NCBI GenBank assembly: GCA_032718475.1
Contig: JAUCBJ010008281.1
Coordinates: forward strand, 1 to 64,000
From: Nemertoderma westbladi
Lineage: Eukaryota > Xenacoelomorpha > Nemertodermatida > Nemertodermatidae
DNA length: 64,000 bases
Direction of reading: 5' to 3'
The notes under the pieces were generated by a model. The model searched no databases, had not been told where the DNA came from, and saw nothing but the letters and a program-made list of their open reading frames with translations. Below are positions 36,401 through 51,400 of the stretch, piece by piece; position 1 is the stretch's first letter; each line of letters begins with the position of its first letter. A program made the position numbers and the translations under genes.

Positions 36401-39400
36401 TATATAAATTAATGAGTAAAATGTATATTTTCATTTAAATTAGATGATGATGAATGCGATAGTGGTACAAACAATTGCCACAATAATGCCATCTGTACAA
36501 ATGATGATGGTGGATTCTCATGTGATTGCATTTCAGGCTATTCTGGAGATGGTGTATCATGCACTGGTAAGTTAATCACATAATAATTTACATCCAATAA
36601 AAAATGTGCAAGTCAATATCCATTGAGTTTGAAATATATATAAATTAATGAGAAAAAATTTATATTTTCATTTAAATTAGATGATGATGAATGCGATAGT
36701 GGTACACACAATTGCCACAGTAATGCCATCTGTACAAATAATGATGGTGGATTCACATGTGATTGCAATTCAGGCTATTCTGGAGATGGTGTATCATGCA
36801 CTGGTAAGTTAATCACATATTAATTTATCAATAAATTATGTGTAAGTCAATATCCATTGAGTTTGAAATATATATAAATTAATGATGAAAAATTTATATT
36901 TTCATTTAAATTAGATGATGATGAATGCGATAGCGGTACACACAACTGCCACAATAATGCCAACTGTACAAATAATGAGGGTGGATTCACATGTGATTGC
37001 ATTACAGGCTATTCTGGAGATGGTGTATCATGCACTGGTAAGTTAATCACATAATAATTTATCAATAAATTGTATGTAAGTCAATATCCATTGAGTTTGA
37101 AATATATATAAATTAATGAGAAAAATTATATTTTCATTTAAATTAGATGATGATGAATGCGATAGTGGTACACACAACTGCCACAATAATGCCATCTGTA
37201 CAAATGATGATGGTGGATTCACATGTGATTGCATTTCAGGCTATTCTGGAGATGGTGTATCATGCACTGGTAAGTTAATCACATAATAATTTATCAATAA
37301 ATTGTATGTAAGTCAATATCCATTGAGTTTGAAATATATATAAATTAATGAGAAAAATTATATTTTCATTTAAATTAGATGATGATGAATGCGATAGTGG
37401 TACACACAATTGCCACAATAATGCCAACTGTACAAATGATGATGGTGGATTCACATGTGATTGCATTTTAGGCTATTCTGGAGATGGTGTATCATGCACT
37501 GGTAAGTTAATTAATCATATCATTATTTAAATCCAATAAAAAATGTGATAAGTCAAAACCCATTGGATTTGGGATTTATATGAATTAAAGGGTTATTTTT
37601 TTAACTTAACATTTATTTAGATGATGATGAATGTGATAGCGGTACACACAATTGCCACAATAATGCCATCTGTACAAATATTGCTGGTGGATTCAGTTGT
37701 GAATGTGATACAGGCTTTTCTGGAAATGGTGTATCTTGTGCTGGTGAGATAATCCCATATTGTTCTAAACCAAATAAGATTAATGAATAATAACATAATA
37801 ATAACATAATTACTCAAGTTCAAATGTGAAATGTAGATTAAATTGCGAACCAAAGATAACAATAATTTAGAGGTTTTCAATATCAATTATTCATCTTTTT
37901 TTTTCAGATCATGATGAATGCAGTTTAGATACGCACAACTGTCATGAAAATGCCAACTGCTCAAATACCTATGGTTGGTTCATGTGCTTTTGCATGTCTG
38001 GATATGAGGGGGATGGAATAAATAACTGTTCAGGTAGTACTCTATATTAGTACATTTTCAGCGATATTTATAATAATTTAAAAAATTAACCTTTATATTC
38101 AAAACAATAATATTTTTTTTAATTAAATTTAAATAAATATATTGTTTCATATGAATATAGTATAGAAAAAAAACAAATAAACATATTAAAGATAATAATA
38201 TGTTAATTAACATTCAAATAACATAGAACAACAAAAAAAATATTATTTGAAATATAATTATAAAGTTTGTAATGTTTGTTTTTTGTTTACTTTTTTAATT
38301 AATAAAGTAAAAGTAAATAAAAGTAAATTTTCTTCGGCCGCTAGGCCAGGTATTACGTACAAAGTCTGACGACTTATTTCCTGTGCGGTCCCCCCAGAAC
38401 TTTACTCCCCAGAGGAAACTCCAGTACTCATTAAGCTACTACTTAAGGATGCAAGGCAGAGATGCGCCCTGGCTGGTCCCTTTAAAGCATTCGTGCCGAA
38501 ACGAAAACTGCCCTTGCCCATGTGAGGATCGAACCCACGACCTACAGGAGATGTGAATTCAATGCAAACACTATACCTAGGTGGAACCTTAATAGTATTG
38601 TAGAAAGTTTATGAATATTTAATTCATTAGTCTGAATTCATGTTATTTGTATACAATATAATAGTATAAAATTATTAAAATGTGTTATAAGATATACATG
38701 CATAAAATGTGTTATAAGATATACATGCATAAAATGTGTTATAAGATATACATGCATACATGACTTGTTATTTAAGTTTATAATATTCATTTTTTATTCA
38801 CAATTGCAATACATTTATTTTTACATTCAATGTTGCAGATATTAATGAATGCATAACAAACATTAATAATTGCAACAATAATGCCAACTGTAAAAATACT
38901 GATGGTGGATTCACATGTAATTGCAATTTAGGCTATTCTGGAGATGGTGTATCATGCACTGGTAAGTTAATCACATAATAATTTATCACTAAATAATGTG
39001 CAAGTCAGTATCCATTGAGTTTGAAATATATATAAATTAATGAGAAAAATGTATATTTTCATTTAAATTAGATGATGATGAATGCGATAGCAGTACACAC
39101 AATTGCCACAATAACGCCATCTGTACAAATGATGATGGTGGATTCACATGTGATTGCATTTCAGGCTATTCTGGAGATGGTGTATCATGCACTGGTAAGT
39201 TAATCACATAATAATTTATATAAAAAAAAATGTGCAAATCAATATCCATTGAGTTTAAATATATATAAATTATTGAGAATAATTTATATTTTCGTTAAAT
39301 TAGATGATGATGAATGCGATAGTGATACACACAATTGCCACAATAATGCCATCTGTACAAATGATGATGGTGGATTTACATGTGATTGCATTTCAGGCTA

Positions 39401-42400
39401 TGCTGGAGATGGTGTATCATGCACTGGTAAGTTAATCACATCATAATTTATATCAATAAAAAATGTGCAAGTCAATGTCCATTGAGTTTGAAATATATAT
39501 AACTTAATGAGAAAAATTTATATTTTCATTTAAATTAGATGATGATGAATGTGATAGCGGTACACACAATTGCCACAATAATGCCATCTGTACAAATGAT
39601 GATGGTGGATTCTCATGTGATTGCATATCAGGCTATTCTGGAGATGGTGTATCATGCACTGGTAAGTTAATCACATAATAATTTATCAATAAATTATGTG
39701 TAAGTCAATATCCATTGAGTTTGAAATATATATAAATTATTGAGAATAATTTATATTTTCGTTAAATTAGATGATGATGAATGCGATAGTGATACAAACA
39801 ATTGCCACAATAATGCCATCTGTACAAATGATGATGGTGGATTTACATGTGATTGCATTTTAGGCTATTCTGGAGATGGTGTATCATGCACTGGTAAGTT
39901 AATCACATAATAATTTATCAATAAATTATGTGTAAGTCAATATCCATTGAGTTTGAAATATATATAAATTATTGAGAATAATTTATATTTTCGTTAAATT
40001 AGATGATGATGAATGCCATAGCGGTACACACAATTGCCACAATAATGCCATCTGTACAAATGATGATGGTGGATTTACATGTGATTGCATTTTAGGCTAT
40101 TCTGGAGATGGTGTATCATGCACTGGTAAGTTAATCACATCATAATTTATATCAATAAAAAATGTGCAAGTCAATGTCCATTGAGTTTGAAATATATATA
40201 AATTAATGAGAAAAATTATATTTTCATTTAAATTAGATGATGATGAATGCGATAGCGGTACACACAATTGCCACAATAATGCCATCTGTATAAATAATGA
40301 TGGTGGATTCACATGTGATTGCATTTCAGGCTATTCTGGAGATGGTGTATCATGCACTGGTAAGTTAATCACATATTAATTTACATCCAATAAAAAATGT
40401 GCAAGTCAATATCCATTGAGTTTGAAATATATATAAATTAATGAGATAAAATTTATATTTTCATTTAAATTAGATGATGATGAATGCGATAGCGGTACAC
40501 ACAATTGCCACAATAATGCCATCTGTACAAATGATGATGGTGGATTCACATGTGATTGCATTTCACACTATTCTGGAGATGGTGTATCATGCACTGGTCA
40601 GTTAATCACATAATAATTTATATCAATAAAAAATGTGCAAGTCAATGTCCATTGAGTTTGAAATATATATAAATTAATGATGAAAAATTTATATTTTCAT
40701 TTAAATTAGATGATGATGAATGCGATAGCGGTACACACAACTGCCACAATAATGCCAACTGTACAAATGATGATGGTGGATTCACATGTGATTGCATTAC
40801 AGGCTATTCTGGAGATGGTGTATCATGCACTGGTAAGTTAATCACATAATAATTTATCAATAAATTATGTGTAAGTCAATATCCATTGAGTTTGAAATAT
40901 ATATAAATTAATGAGATAAAATTTATATTTTCATTTAAATTAGATGACGATGAATGCGATAGCGGTACACACAATTGCCACAATAATGCCAACTGTACAA
41001 ATAATGATGGTGGATTCACATGTGATTGCATTTTAGGCTATTCTGGAGATGGTGTATCATGCACTGGTAAGTTAATCACATAATAATTTATATCCATAAA
41101 AAATGTGCAAGTCAATGTCCATTGAGTTTGAAATATATATAAATTAATGATGAAAAATTTATATTTTCATTTAAATTAGATGATGATGAATGCGATAGCG
41201 GTACACACAATTGCCACAATAATGCCAACTGTACAAATGATGAGGGTGGATTCACATGTGATTGCATTACAGGCTATTCTGGAGATGGTGTATCATGCAC
41301 TGGTAAGTTAATTAATCATATCATTATTTAAATCCAATAAAAAATGTGATAAGTCAAAACCCATTGCATTTGGGATTTATATGAATTAAAGGGTTATTTT
41401 TTTAACTTAACATTTATTTAGATGATGATGAATGTGATAGCGGTACACACAATTGCCACAATAATGCCATCTGTACAAATATTGCTGGTGGATTCAGTTG
41501 TGAATGTGATACAGGCTTTTCTGGAAATGGTGTATCATGTGCTGGTGAGATAATCCCATATTATTCTAAACCAAATAAGATTAATGAATAATAACATAAT
41601 AATAACATAATTACTCAAGTTCAAATGTGAAATGTAGATTAAATTGCGAACCAAAGATAACAATAATTTAGAGGTTTTCAATATCAATTATTCATCTTTT
41701 TTTTTTCAGATCATGATGAATGCAGTTTAGATACGCACAACTGTCATGAAAATGCCAACTGCTCAAATACCTATGGTTGGTTCATGTGCTTTTGCATGTC
41801 TGGATATGAGGGGGATGGAATAAATAACTGTTCAGGTAGTACTCTATATTAGTACATTTTCAGCGATATTTATAATAATTTAAAAAATTAACCTTTATAT
41901 TCAAAACAATAATATTTTTTTTTAATTAAATTTAAATAATTATATTGTTTCATATGAATATAGTATAGAAAAAAAACAAATAAACATATTAAAGATAATA
42001 ATATGTTAATTAACATTCAAATAACATAGAACAACAAAAAAAATATTATATGAAATATAATTATAAAGTTTGTAATGTTTGTTTTTTGTTTACTTTTTTA
42101 ATTAATAAAGTAAAAGTAAATAAAAGTAAATTTTCTTCGGCCGCTAGGCCAGGTATTACGTACAAAGTCTGATGACTTATTTCCTGTGCGGTCCCCCCAG
42201 AACTTTACTCCCCAGAGGAAACTCCAGTACTCATTAAGCTACCACTTAAGGATGCAAGGCAGAGATGCGCCCTGGCTGGTCCCTTTAAAGCATTCGTGCC
42301 GAAACGAAAACTGCCCTGGCCCATGTGAGGATCGAACCCACGACCTACAGGAGATGTGAATTCAATGCAAACACTATACCTAGGTGGAACCTTAATAGTA

Positions 42401-45400
42401 TTGTAAAAAGTTTATGAATATTTAATTCATTAGTCTGAATTCATGTTATTTGTATACAATATAATAGTATAAAATTATTAAAATGTGTTATAAGATATAC
42501 ATGCATAAAATGTGTTATAAGATATACATGCATAAAATGTGTTATAAGATATACATGCATAAAATGTGTTATAAGATATACATGCATACATGACTTGTTA
42601 TTTAAGTTTATAATATTCATATTTTATTCACAATTGCAATACATTTATTTTTACATTCAATGTTGCAGATATTAATGAATGCATAACAAACATTAATAAT
42701 TGCAACAATAATGCCAACTGTACAAATACTGATGGTGGATTCACATGTGATTGCAATTTAGGCTATTCTGGAGATGGTGTATCATGCACTGGTAAGTTAA
42801 TCACATAATAATTTATCACTAAATAATGTGCAAGTCAGTATCCATTGAGTTGGAAATATATATAAATTAATGAGTAAAAATTATATTTTCATTTAAATTA
42901 GATGATGATGAATGTGATGGTGGTACACACAATTGCCACAACAATGCCATTTGTACAAATGATGATGGTGGATTCACATGTGATTGCAATTCAGGCTATT
43001 CTGGAGATGGTGTATCATGCACTGGTAAGTTAATCACATAATAATTTATATCCAATAAAAAATGTGCAAGTCAATATCCATTGAGTTTGACATATATATA
43101 AATTAATGAGAAAAATGTATATTTTCATTTAAATTAGATGATGATGAATGCGATAGCGGTACACACAATTGCCACAATAACGCCATCTGTACAAATGCTG
43201 ATGGTGGATTCACATGTGATTGCATTTTAGGCTATGGTGGAGATGGTGTATCATGCACTGGTAAGTTAATCACATAATAATTTATATCCAATAAAAAATG
43301 TGCAAGTCAATATCCATGGAGTTTGAAATATATATAAATTAATGAGAAAAAATTTATATTTTAATTTAAATTAGATGATGATGAATGCGATAGCGGTACA
43401 CACAATTGCCACAATAATGCCATCTGTACAAATGATGATGGTGGATTCACATGTGATTGCACTTCAGGCTATTCTGGAGATGGTGAATCATGCACTGGTA
43501 AGTTAATCACATAATAATTTATATCCAATAAAAAATGTGCAAGTCAATATCCATTGAGTTTGAAATATATATAAATTAATGAGAAAAATTTATATTTTCA
43601 TTTAAATTAGATGATGATGAATGCGATAGCAGTACACACAATTGCCACAATAATGCCATCTGTACAAATGATGATGGTGGATTCACATGTGATTGCATTT
43701 CAGGCTATGGTGGAGATGGTGTATCATGCACTGGTAAGTTAATCACATATTAATTTATCAATAAATTATGTGTAAGTCAATATCCATTGAGTTTGAAATA
43801 TATATAAATTAATGATGAAAAATTTATATTTTCATTTAAATTAGATGATGATGAATGCGATAGCGGTACACACAATTGCCACAATAATGCCATCTGTACA
43901 AATGATGATGGTGGATTCACATGTGATTGCATTTCAGGCTATGGTGGAGATGGTGTATCATGCACTGGTAAGTTAATCACATATTAATTTATCAATAAAT
44001 TATGTGTAAGTCAATATCCATTGAGTTTGAAATATATATAAATTAATGATGAAAAATTTATATTTTCATTTAAATTAGATGATGATGAATGCGATAGCGG
44101 TACACACAATTGCCACAATAATGCCATCTGTACAAATGATGATGGTGGATTCACATGTGATTGCATTTCAGGCTATGGTGGAGATGGTGTATCATGCACT
44201 GGTAAGTTAATCACATAATAGTTTATATCAATAAAAAATGTGCAAGTCAATATCCATGGAGTTTGAAATATATATAAATTAATGAGAAAAAATTTATATT
44301 TTAATTTAAATTAGATGATGATGAATGCGATAGCGGTACACACAATTGCCACAATAATGCCATCTGTACAAATGATGATGGTGGATTCACATGTGATTGC
44401 ATTTCAGGCTATTCTGGAGATGGTGTATCATGCACTGGTAAGTTAATCACATAATAATTTATATCCAATAAAAAATGTGCAAGTCAATATCCATGGAGTT
44501 TGAAATATATATAAATTAATGAGAAAAATTTATATTTTCATTTAAATTAGATGATGATGAATGCGATAGCGGTACACACAATTGCCACAATAATGCCATC
44601 TGTACAAATGATGATGGTGGATTCACATGTGATTGCATTTCGGGCTATTCTGGAGATGGTGTATCATGCACTGGTAAGTTAATCACATAATAGTTTATAT
44701 CAATAAAAAATGTGCAAGTCAATATCCATGGAGTTTGAAATATATATAAATTAATGAGAAAAATTTATATTTTCATTTAAATTAGATGATGATGAATGCG
44801 ATAGCGGTACACACAATTGCCACAATAATGCCAACTGTACAAATGATGATGGTGGATTCACATGTGATTGCATTTTAGGCTATTCTGGAGATGGTGTATC
44901 ATGCACTGGTAAGTTAATCACATCATAATTTATATCAATAAAATATGTGCAAGTCAATGTCCATTGAGTTTGAAGTACATATAAATTAATGAGAAAAATT
45001 ATATTTTCATTTAAATTAGATGATGATGAATGCGATAGCGGTACAAACAATTGCCACAATAATGCCATCTGTACAAATGATGATGGTGGATTCACATGTG
45101 ATTGCATTTCAGGCTATTCTGGAGATGGTGTATCATGCACTGGTAAGTTAATCACATAATAATTTAAATCAATAAAAAATGTGCAAGTCAATATCCATGG
45201 AGTTTGAAATATATATAAATTAATGAGAAAAACTTTATATTTTCATTTAAATTAGATGATGATGAATGCGATAGCGGTACACACAATTGCCACAATAATG
45301 CCATTTGTACAAATGATGAAGGTGGATTCACATGTGATTGCATTTCAGGCTATTCTGGAGATGGTGTATCATGCACTGGTAAGTTAATCACATAATAATT

Positions 45401-48400
45401 TATATCAATAAAAAATGTGCAAGTCAATATCCATGGAGTTTGAAATATATATAAATTAATGAGAAAAAATTTATATTTTAATTTAAATTAGATGATGATG
45501 AATGCCATAGCGGTATACACAATTGCCACAATAATGCCATCTGTACAAATGATGATGGTGGATTCACATGTGATTGCATTTCAGGCTATTCTGGAGATGG
45601 TGTATCATGCACTGGTAAGTTAATCACATAATAATTTATATCCAATAAAAAATGTGCAAGTCAATATCCATTGAGTTTGAAATATATATAAATTAATGAG
45701 AAAAAATTTATATTTAATCATTTAATTTAGATGATGATGAATGCGATAGCAGTACACACAATTGCCACAATAACGCCATCTGTACAAATGATGATGGTGG
45801 ATTCACATGTGATTGCATTTTAGGCTATTCTGGAGATGGTGTATCATGCACTGGTAAGTTAATCACATCATAATTTATATCAATAAAAAATGTGCAAGTC
45901 AATGTCCATTGAGTTTGAAGTACATATAAATTAATGAGAAAAATTATATTTTCATTTAAATTAGATGATGATGAATGCGATAGTGGTACACACAATTGCC
46001 ACAACAATGCAAACTGTACAAATGATGATGGTGGATTCACATGTGACTGCAATTCAGGCTATTCTGGAGATGGTGTATCATGCACTGGTAAGTTAATCAC
46101 ATCATAATTTATATCAATAAAAAATGTGCAAGTCAATGTCCATTGAGTTTGAAATATATATAAATTAATGAGTAAAAATTATATTTTCATTTAAATTAGA
46201 TGATGATGAATGTGATGGTGGTACACACAATTGCCACAACAATGCAAACTGTACAAATGATGATGGTGGATTCACATGTGACTGCAATTCAGGCTATTCT
46301 GGAGATGGTGTAACATGCACTGGTAAGTTATTCACATAATAATTTATATCCAATAAAAAATGTGCAAGTCAATATTGGTTGAGTTTGAAATATATATACA
46401 TTAATGAGAAAAATTTATATTTTCATTTAAATTAGATGATGATGAATGCGATAGCGGTACACACAATTGCCACAATAATGCCATCTGTACAAATGATGAT
46501 GGTGGATTCACATGTGATTGCATTTTAGGCTATTCTGGAGATGGTGAATCATGCACTGGTAAGTTAATCACATAATAATTTATCAATAAAAAATGTGCAA
46601 GTCAATATCCATTGAGTTTGAAATATATATAAATTATTGAGAAAAATTATATTTTCATTTAAATTAGATGATGATGAATGCGATAACGGTACACACAACT
46701 GCCACAATAATGCCATCTGTACAAATGATGATGGTGGATTCACATGTGATTGCACTTCAGGCTATTCTGGAGATGGTGAATCATGCACTGGTAAGTTAAT
46801 CACATAATAATTTATCAATAAATTATGTGTAAGTCAATATCCTTTGAGTTTGAAATATATATAAATTATTGAGAAAAATGTATATTTTCATTTAAATTAG
46901 ATGATGATGAATGCGACAGCGGTACACACAATTGCCACAATAATGCCATCTGTACAAATGATGATGGTGGATTCACATGTGATTGCATTTCAGGCTATTC
47001 TGGAGATGGTGAATCATGCACTTGTAAGTTAATCACATAATAATTTATCAATAAATTATGTGTAAGTCAATATCCGTTGAGTTTGAAATATATATAAATT
47101 ATTGAGAAAAATGTATATTTTCATTTAAATTAGATGATGATGAATGCGACAGCGGTACACACAATTGCCACAATAATGCCATCTGTACAAATGATGATGG
47201 TGGATTCACATGTGATTGCATTTTAGGCTATTCTGGAGATGGTGTATCATGCACTGGTAAGTTAATCACATAATAATTTTCATCCAATATAAAATGTGCA
47301 AGTCAATATCCATTGATTTTGAAATATATATAAATTAATGAGATAAAATTTATATTTTAATTTAAATTAGATGATGATGAATGCGATAGCGGTACACACA
47401 ATTGCCACAATAATGCCATCTGTACAAATGATGATGGTGGATTCACATGTGATTGCATTTTAGGCTATTCTGGAGATGGTGTATCATGCACTGGTAAGTT
47501 AATGACATAATAATTTATCACTAAATAATGTGCAAGTCAGTATCCATTGAGTTGGAAATATATAAATTAATGCGTAAAAATTATATTTTCATTTAAATTA
47601 GATGATGATGAATGCGATAGCAGTACACACAATTGCCACAACAATGCAAACTGTACAAATGATGATGGTGGATTCACATGTGATTGCAATTCAGGCTATT
47701 CTGGAGATGGTGTATCATGCACTGGTAAGTTAATCACATAATAATTTATCAATAAATTATGTGTAAGTCAATATCCATTGAGTTTGAAATATATATAAAT
47801 TATTGAGAATAATTTATATTTTCGTTAAATTAGATGATGATGAATGCGATAGCGGTACACACAATTGCCACAATAATGCCATCTGTACAAATGATGATGG
47901 TGGATTTACATGTGATTGCATTTTAGGCTATTCTGGAGATGGTGTATCATGCACTGGTAAGTTAATCACATCATAATTTATATCAATAAAAAATGTGCAA
48001 GTCAATGTCCATTGAGTTTGAAATATATATAACTTAATGAGAAAAATTTATATTTTCATTTAAATTAGATGATGATGAATGCGATAGCGGTACACACAAT
48101 TGCCACAATAATGCCATCTGTACAAATGATGATGGTGGATTCACATGTGATTGCACTTCAGGCTATTCTGGAGATGGTGTATCATGCACTGGTAAGTTAA
48201 TCACATAATAATTTATCAATAAATTATGTGTAAGTCAATATCCATTGAGTTTGAAATATATATAAATTATTGAGAATAATTTATATTTTCGTTAAATTTG
48301 ATGATGATGAATGCGATAGTGATACACACAATTGCCACAATAATGCCATCTGTACAAATGATGATGGTGGATTCTCATGTGATTGCATTTCAGGCTATTC

Positions 48401-51400
48401 TGGAGATGGTGTATCATGCACTGGTAAGTTAATCACATAATAATTTATCAATAAATTATGTGTAAGTCAATATCCATTGAGTTTGAAATATATATAAATT
48501 ATTGAGAATAATTTATATTTTCGTTAAATTAGATGATGATGAATGCGATAGCGGTACACACAATTGCCACAATAATGCCATCTGTACAAATGATGATGGT
48601 GGATTCTCATGTGATTGCATTTCAGGCTATTCTGGAGATGGTGTATCATGCACTGGTAAGTTAATCACATAATAATTTATCAATAAATTATGTGTAAGTC
48701 AATATCCATTGAGTTTGAAATATATATAAATTAATGAGAAAAATTATATTTTCATTTAAATTAGATGATGATGAATGCGATAGCGGTACACACAATTGCC
48801 ACAATAATGCCATCTGTACAAATGATGATGGTGGATTCTCATGTGATTGCATTTCAGGCTATTCTGGAGATGGTGTATCATGCACTGGTAAGTTAATCAC
48901 ATAATAATTTACATCCAATAAAAAATGTGCAAGTCAATATCCATTGAGTTTGAAATATATATAAATTAATGAGAAAAAATTTATATTTTCATTTAAATTA
49001 GATGATGATGAATGCGATAGCGGTACACACAATTGCCACAATAATGCCATCTGTACAAATGATGATGGTGGATTCTCATGTGATTGCATTTCAGGCTATT
49101 CTGGAGATGGTGTATCATGCACTGGTAAGTTAATCACATAATAATTTATCAATATATTATGTGTAAGTCAATATCCATTGAGTTTGAAATATATATAAAT
49201 TATTGAGAATAATTTATATTTTCGTTAAATTAGATGATGATGAATGCGATAGTGGTACACACAACTGCCACAATAATGCCATCTGTACAAATGATGATGG
49301 TGGATTCTCATGTGATTGCATTTCAGGCTATTCTGGAGATGGTGTATCATGCACTGGTAAGTTAATCACATAATAATTTATCAATAAATTATGTGTAAGT
49401 CAATATCCATTGAGTTTGAAATATATATAAATTAATGAGAAAAATTATATTTTCATTTAAATTAGATGATGATGAATGCGATAGCGGTACACACAATTGC
49501 CACAATAATGCCATCTGTACAAATGATGATGGTGGATTCTCATGTGATTGCATTTCAGGCTATTCTGGAGATGGTGTATCATGCACTGGTAAGTTAATCA
49601 CATAATAATTTACATCCAATAAAAAATGTGCAAGTCAATATCCATTGAGTTTGAAATATATATAAATTAATGAGAAAAAATTTATATTTTCATTTAAATT
49701 AGATGATGATGAATGCGATAGCGGTACACACAATTGCCACAATAATGCCATCTGTACAAATGATGATGGTGGATTCACATGTGATTGCATTTTAGCCTAT
49801 TCTGGAGATGGTGTATCATGCACTGGTAAGTTAATCACATAATAATTTATATCCAATAAAAAATGTGCAAGTCAATATCCATTGAGTTTGAAATATATAT
49901 AAATTAATGAGAAAAAATGTATATTTTCATTTAAATTAGATAATGATGAATGCGATAGCGGTACACACAATTGCCACAATAATGCCAACTGTACAAATGA
50001 TGATGGTGGATTCACATGTGATTGCATTTCAGGCTATTCTGGAGATGGTGTATCATGCACTGGTAAGTTAATCACATAATAATTTATCAATAAATTATGT
50101 GTAAGTCAATATCCATTGAGTTGGAAATATATATAAATTAATGAGAAAAAATTTATATTTTCATTTAAATTAGATGATGATGAATGCGATAGCGGTACAC
50201 ACAATTGCCACAATAATGCCAACTGTACAAATGATGATGGTGGATTCACATGTGATTGCATTTCAGGCTATTCTGGAGATGGTGTATCATGCACTGGTAA
50301 GTTAATCACATAATAATTTATATCCAATAAAAAATGTGCAAGTCAATATCCATTGAGTTTGAAATATATATAAATTAATGAGAAAAAATGTATATTTTCA
50401 TTTAAATTAGATAATGATGAATGCGATAGCGGTACACACAATTGCCACAATAATGCCAACTGTACAAATGATGATGGTGGATTCACATGTGATTGCATTT
50501 CGGGCTATTCTGGAGATGGTGTATTATGCACTGGTAAGTTAATCACATAATAATTTATATCAATAAAAAATGTGCAAGTCAATATCCATTGAGTTTGAAA
50601 TATATATAAATTAATGAGAAAAATTATATTTTCATTTAAATTAGATGACGATGAATGCGATAGTGGTACAAACAATTGCCACAATAATGCCATCTGTACA
50701 AATCATGATGGTGGATTCACATGTGATTGCATTTCAGGCTATTCTGGAGATGGTGTATCATGCACTGGTAAGTTAATCACATAATAATTTATATCAATAA
50801 AAAATGTGCAAGTCAATATCCATTGAGTTTGAAATATATATAAATTAATGAGAAAAATTATATTTTCATTTAAATTAGATGATGATGAATGCGATAGTGG
50901 TACAAACAATTGCCACAATAATGCCAACTGTACAAATGATGATGGTGGATTCACATGTGATTGCATTTCAGGCTATTCTGGAGATGGTGTATCATGCACT
51001 GGTAAGTTAATCACATATTAATTTACATCCAATAAAAAATGTGCAAGTCAATGTCCATTGAGTTTGAAATATATATAAATTAATGAGAAAAATTTATATT
51101 TTCATTTAAATTAGATGATGATGAATGCGATAGCGGTACACACAATTGCCACAATAATGCCAACTGTACAAATGATGATGGTGGATTCACATGTGATTGC
51201 ATTTCAGGCTATGCTGGAGATGGTGTATCATGCACTGGTCAGTTAATCACATAATAATTTATATCAATAAAATATGTGCAAGTCAATGTCCATTGAGTTT
51301 GAAATATATATAAATTAATGAGAAAAATTATATTTTCATTTAAATTAGATGACGATGAATGCGATAGCAGTACACACAATTGCCACAATAATGCCATCTG

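Noticed and set aside
9605-50966. Dozens of minus-strand frames of 62-76 codons beginning [13 protein letters not shown] or similar
   Set aside because: They are antisense shadows of the EGF exons plus adjoining intron, repeating at the exon period. The six-cysteine modules and splice signals are on the plus strand.
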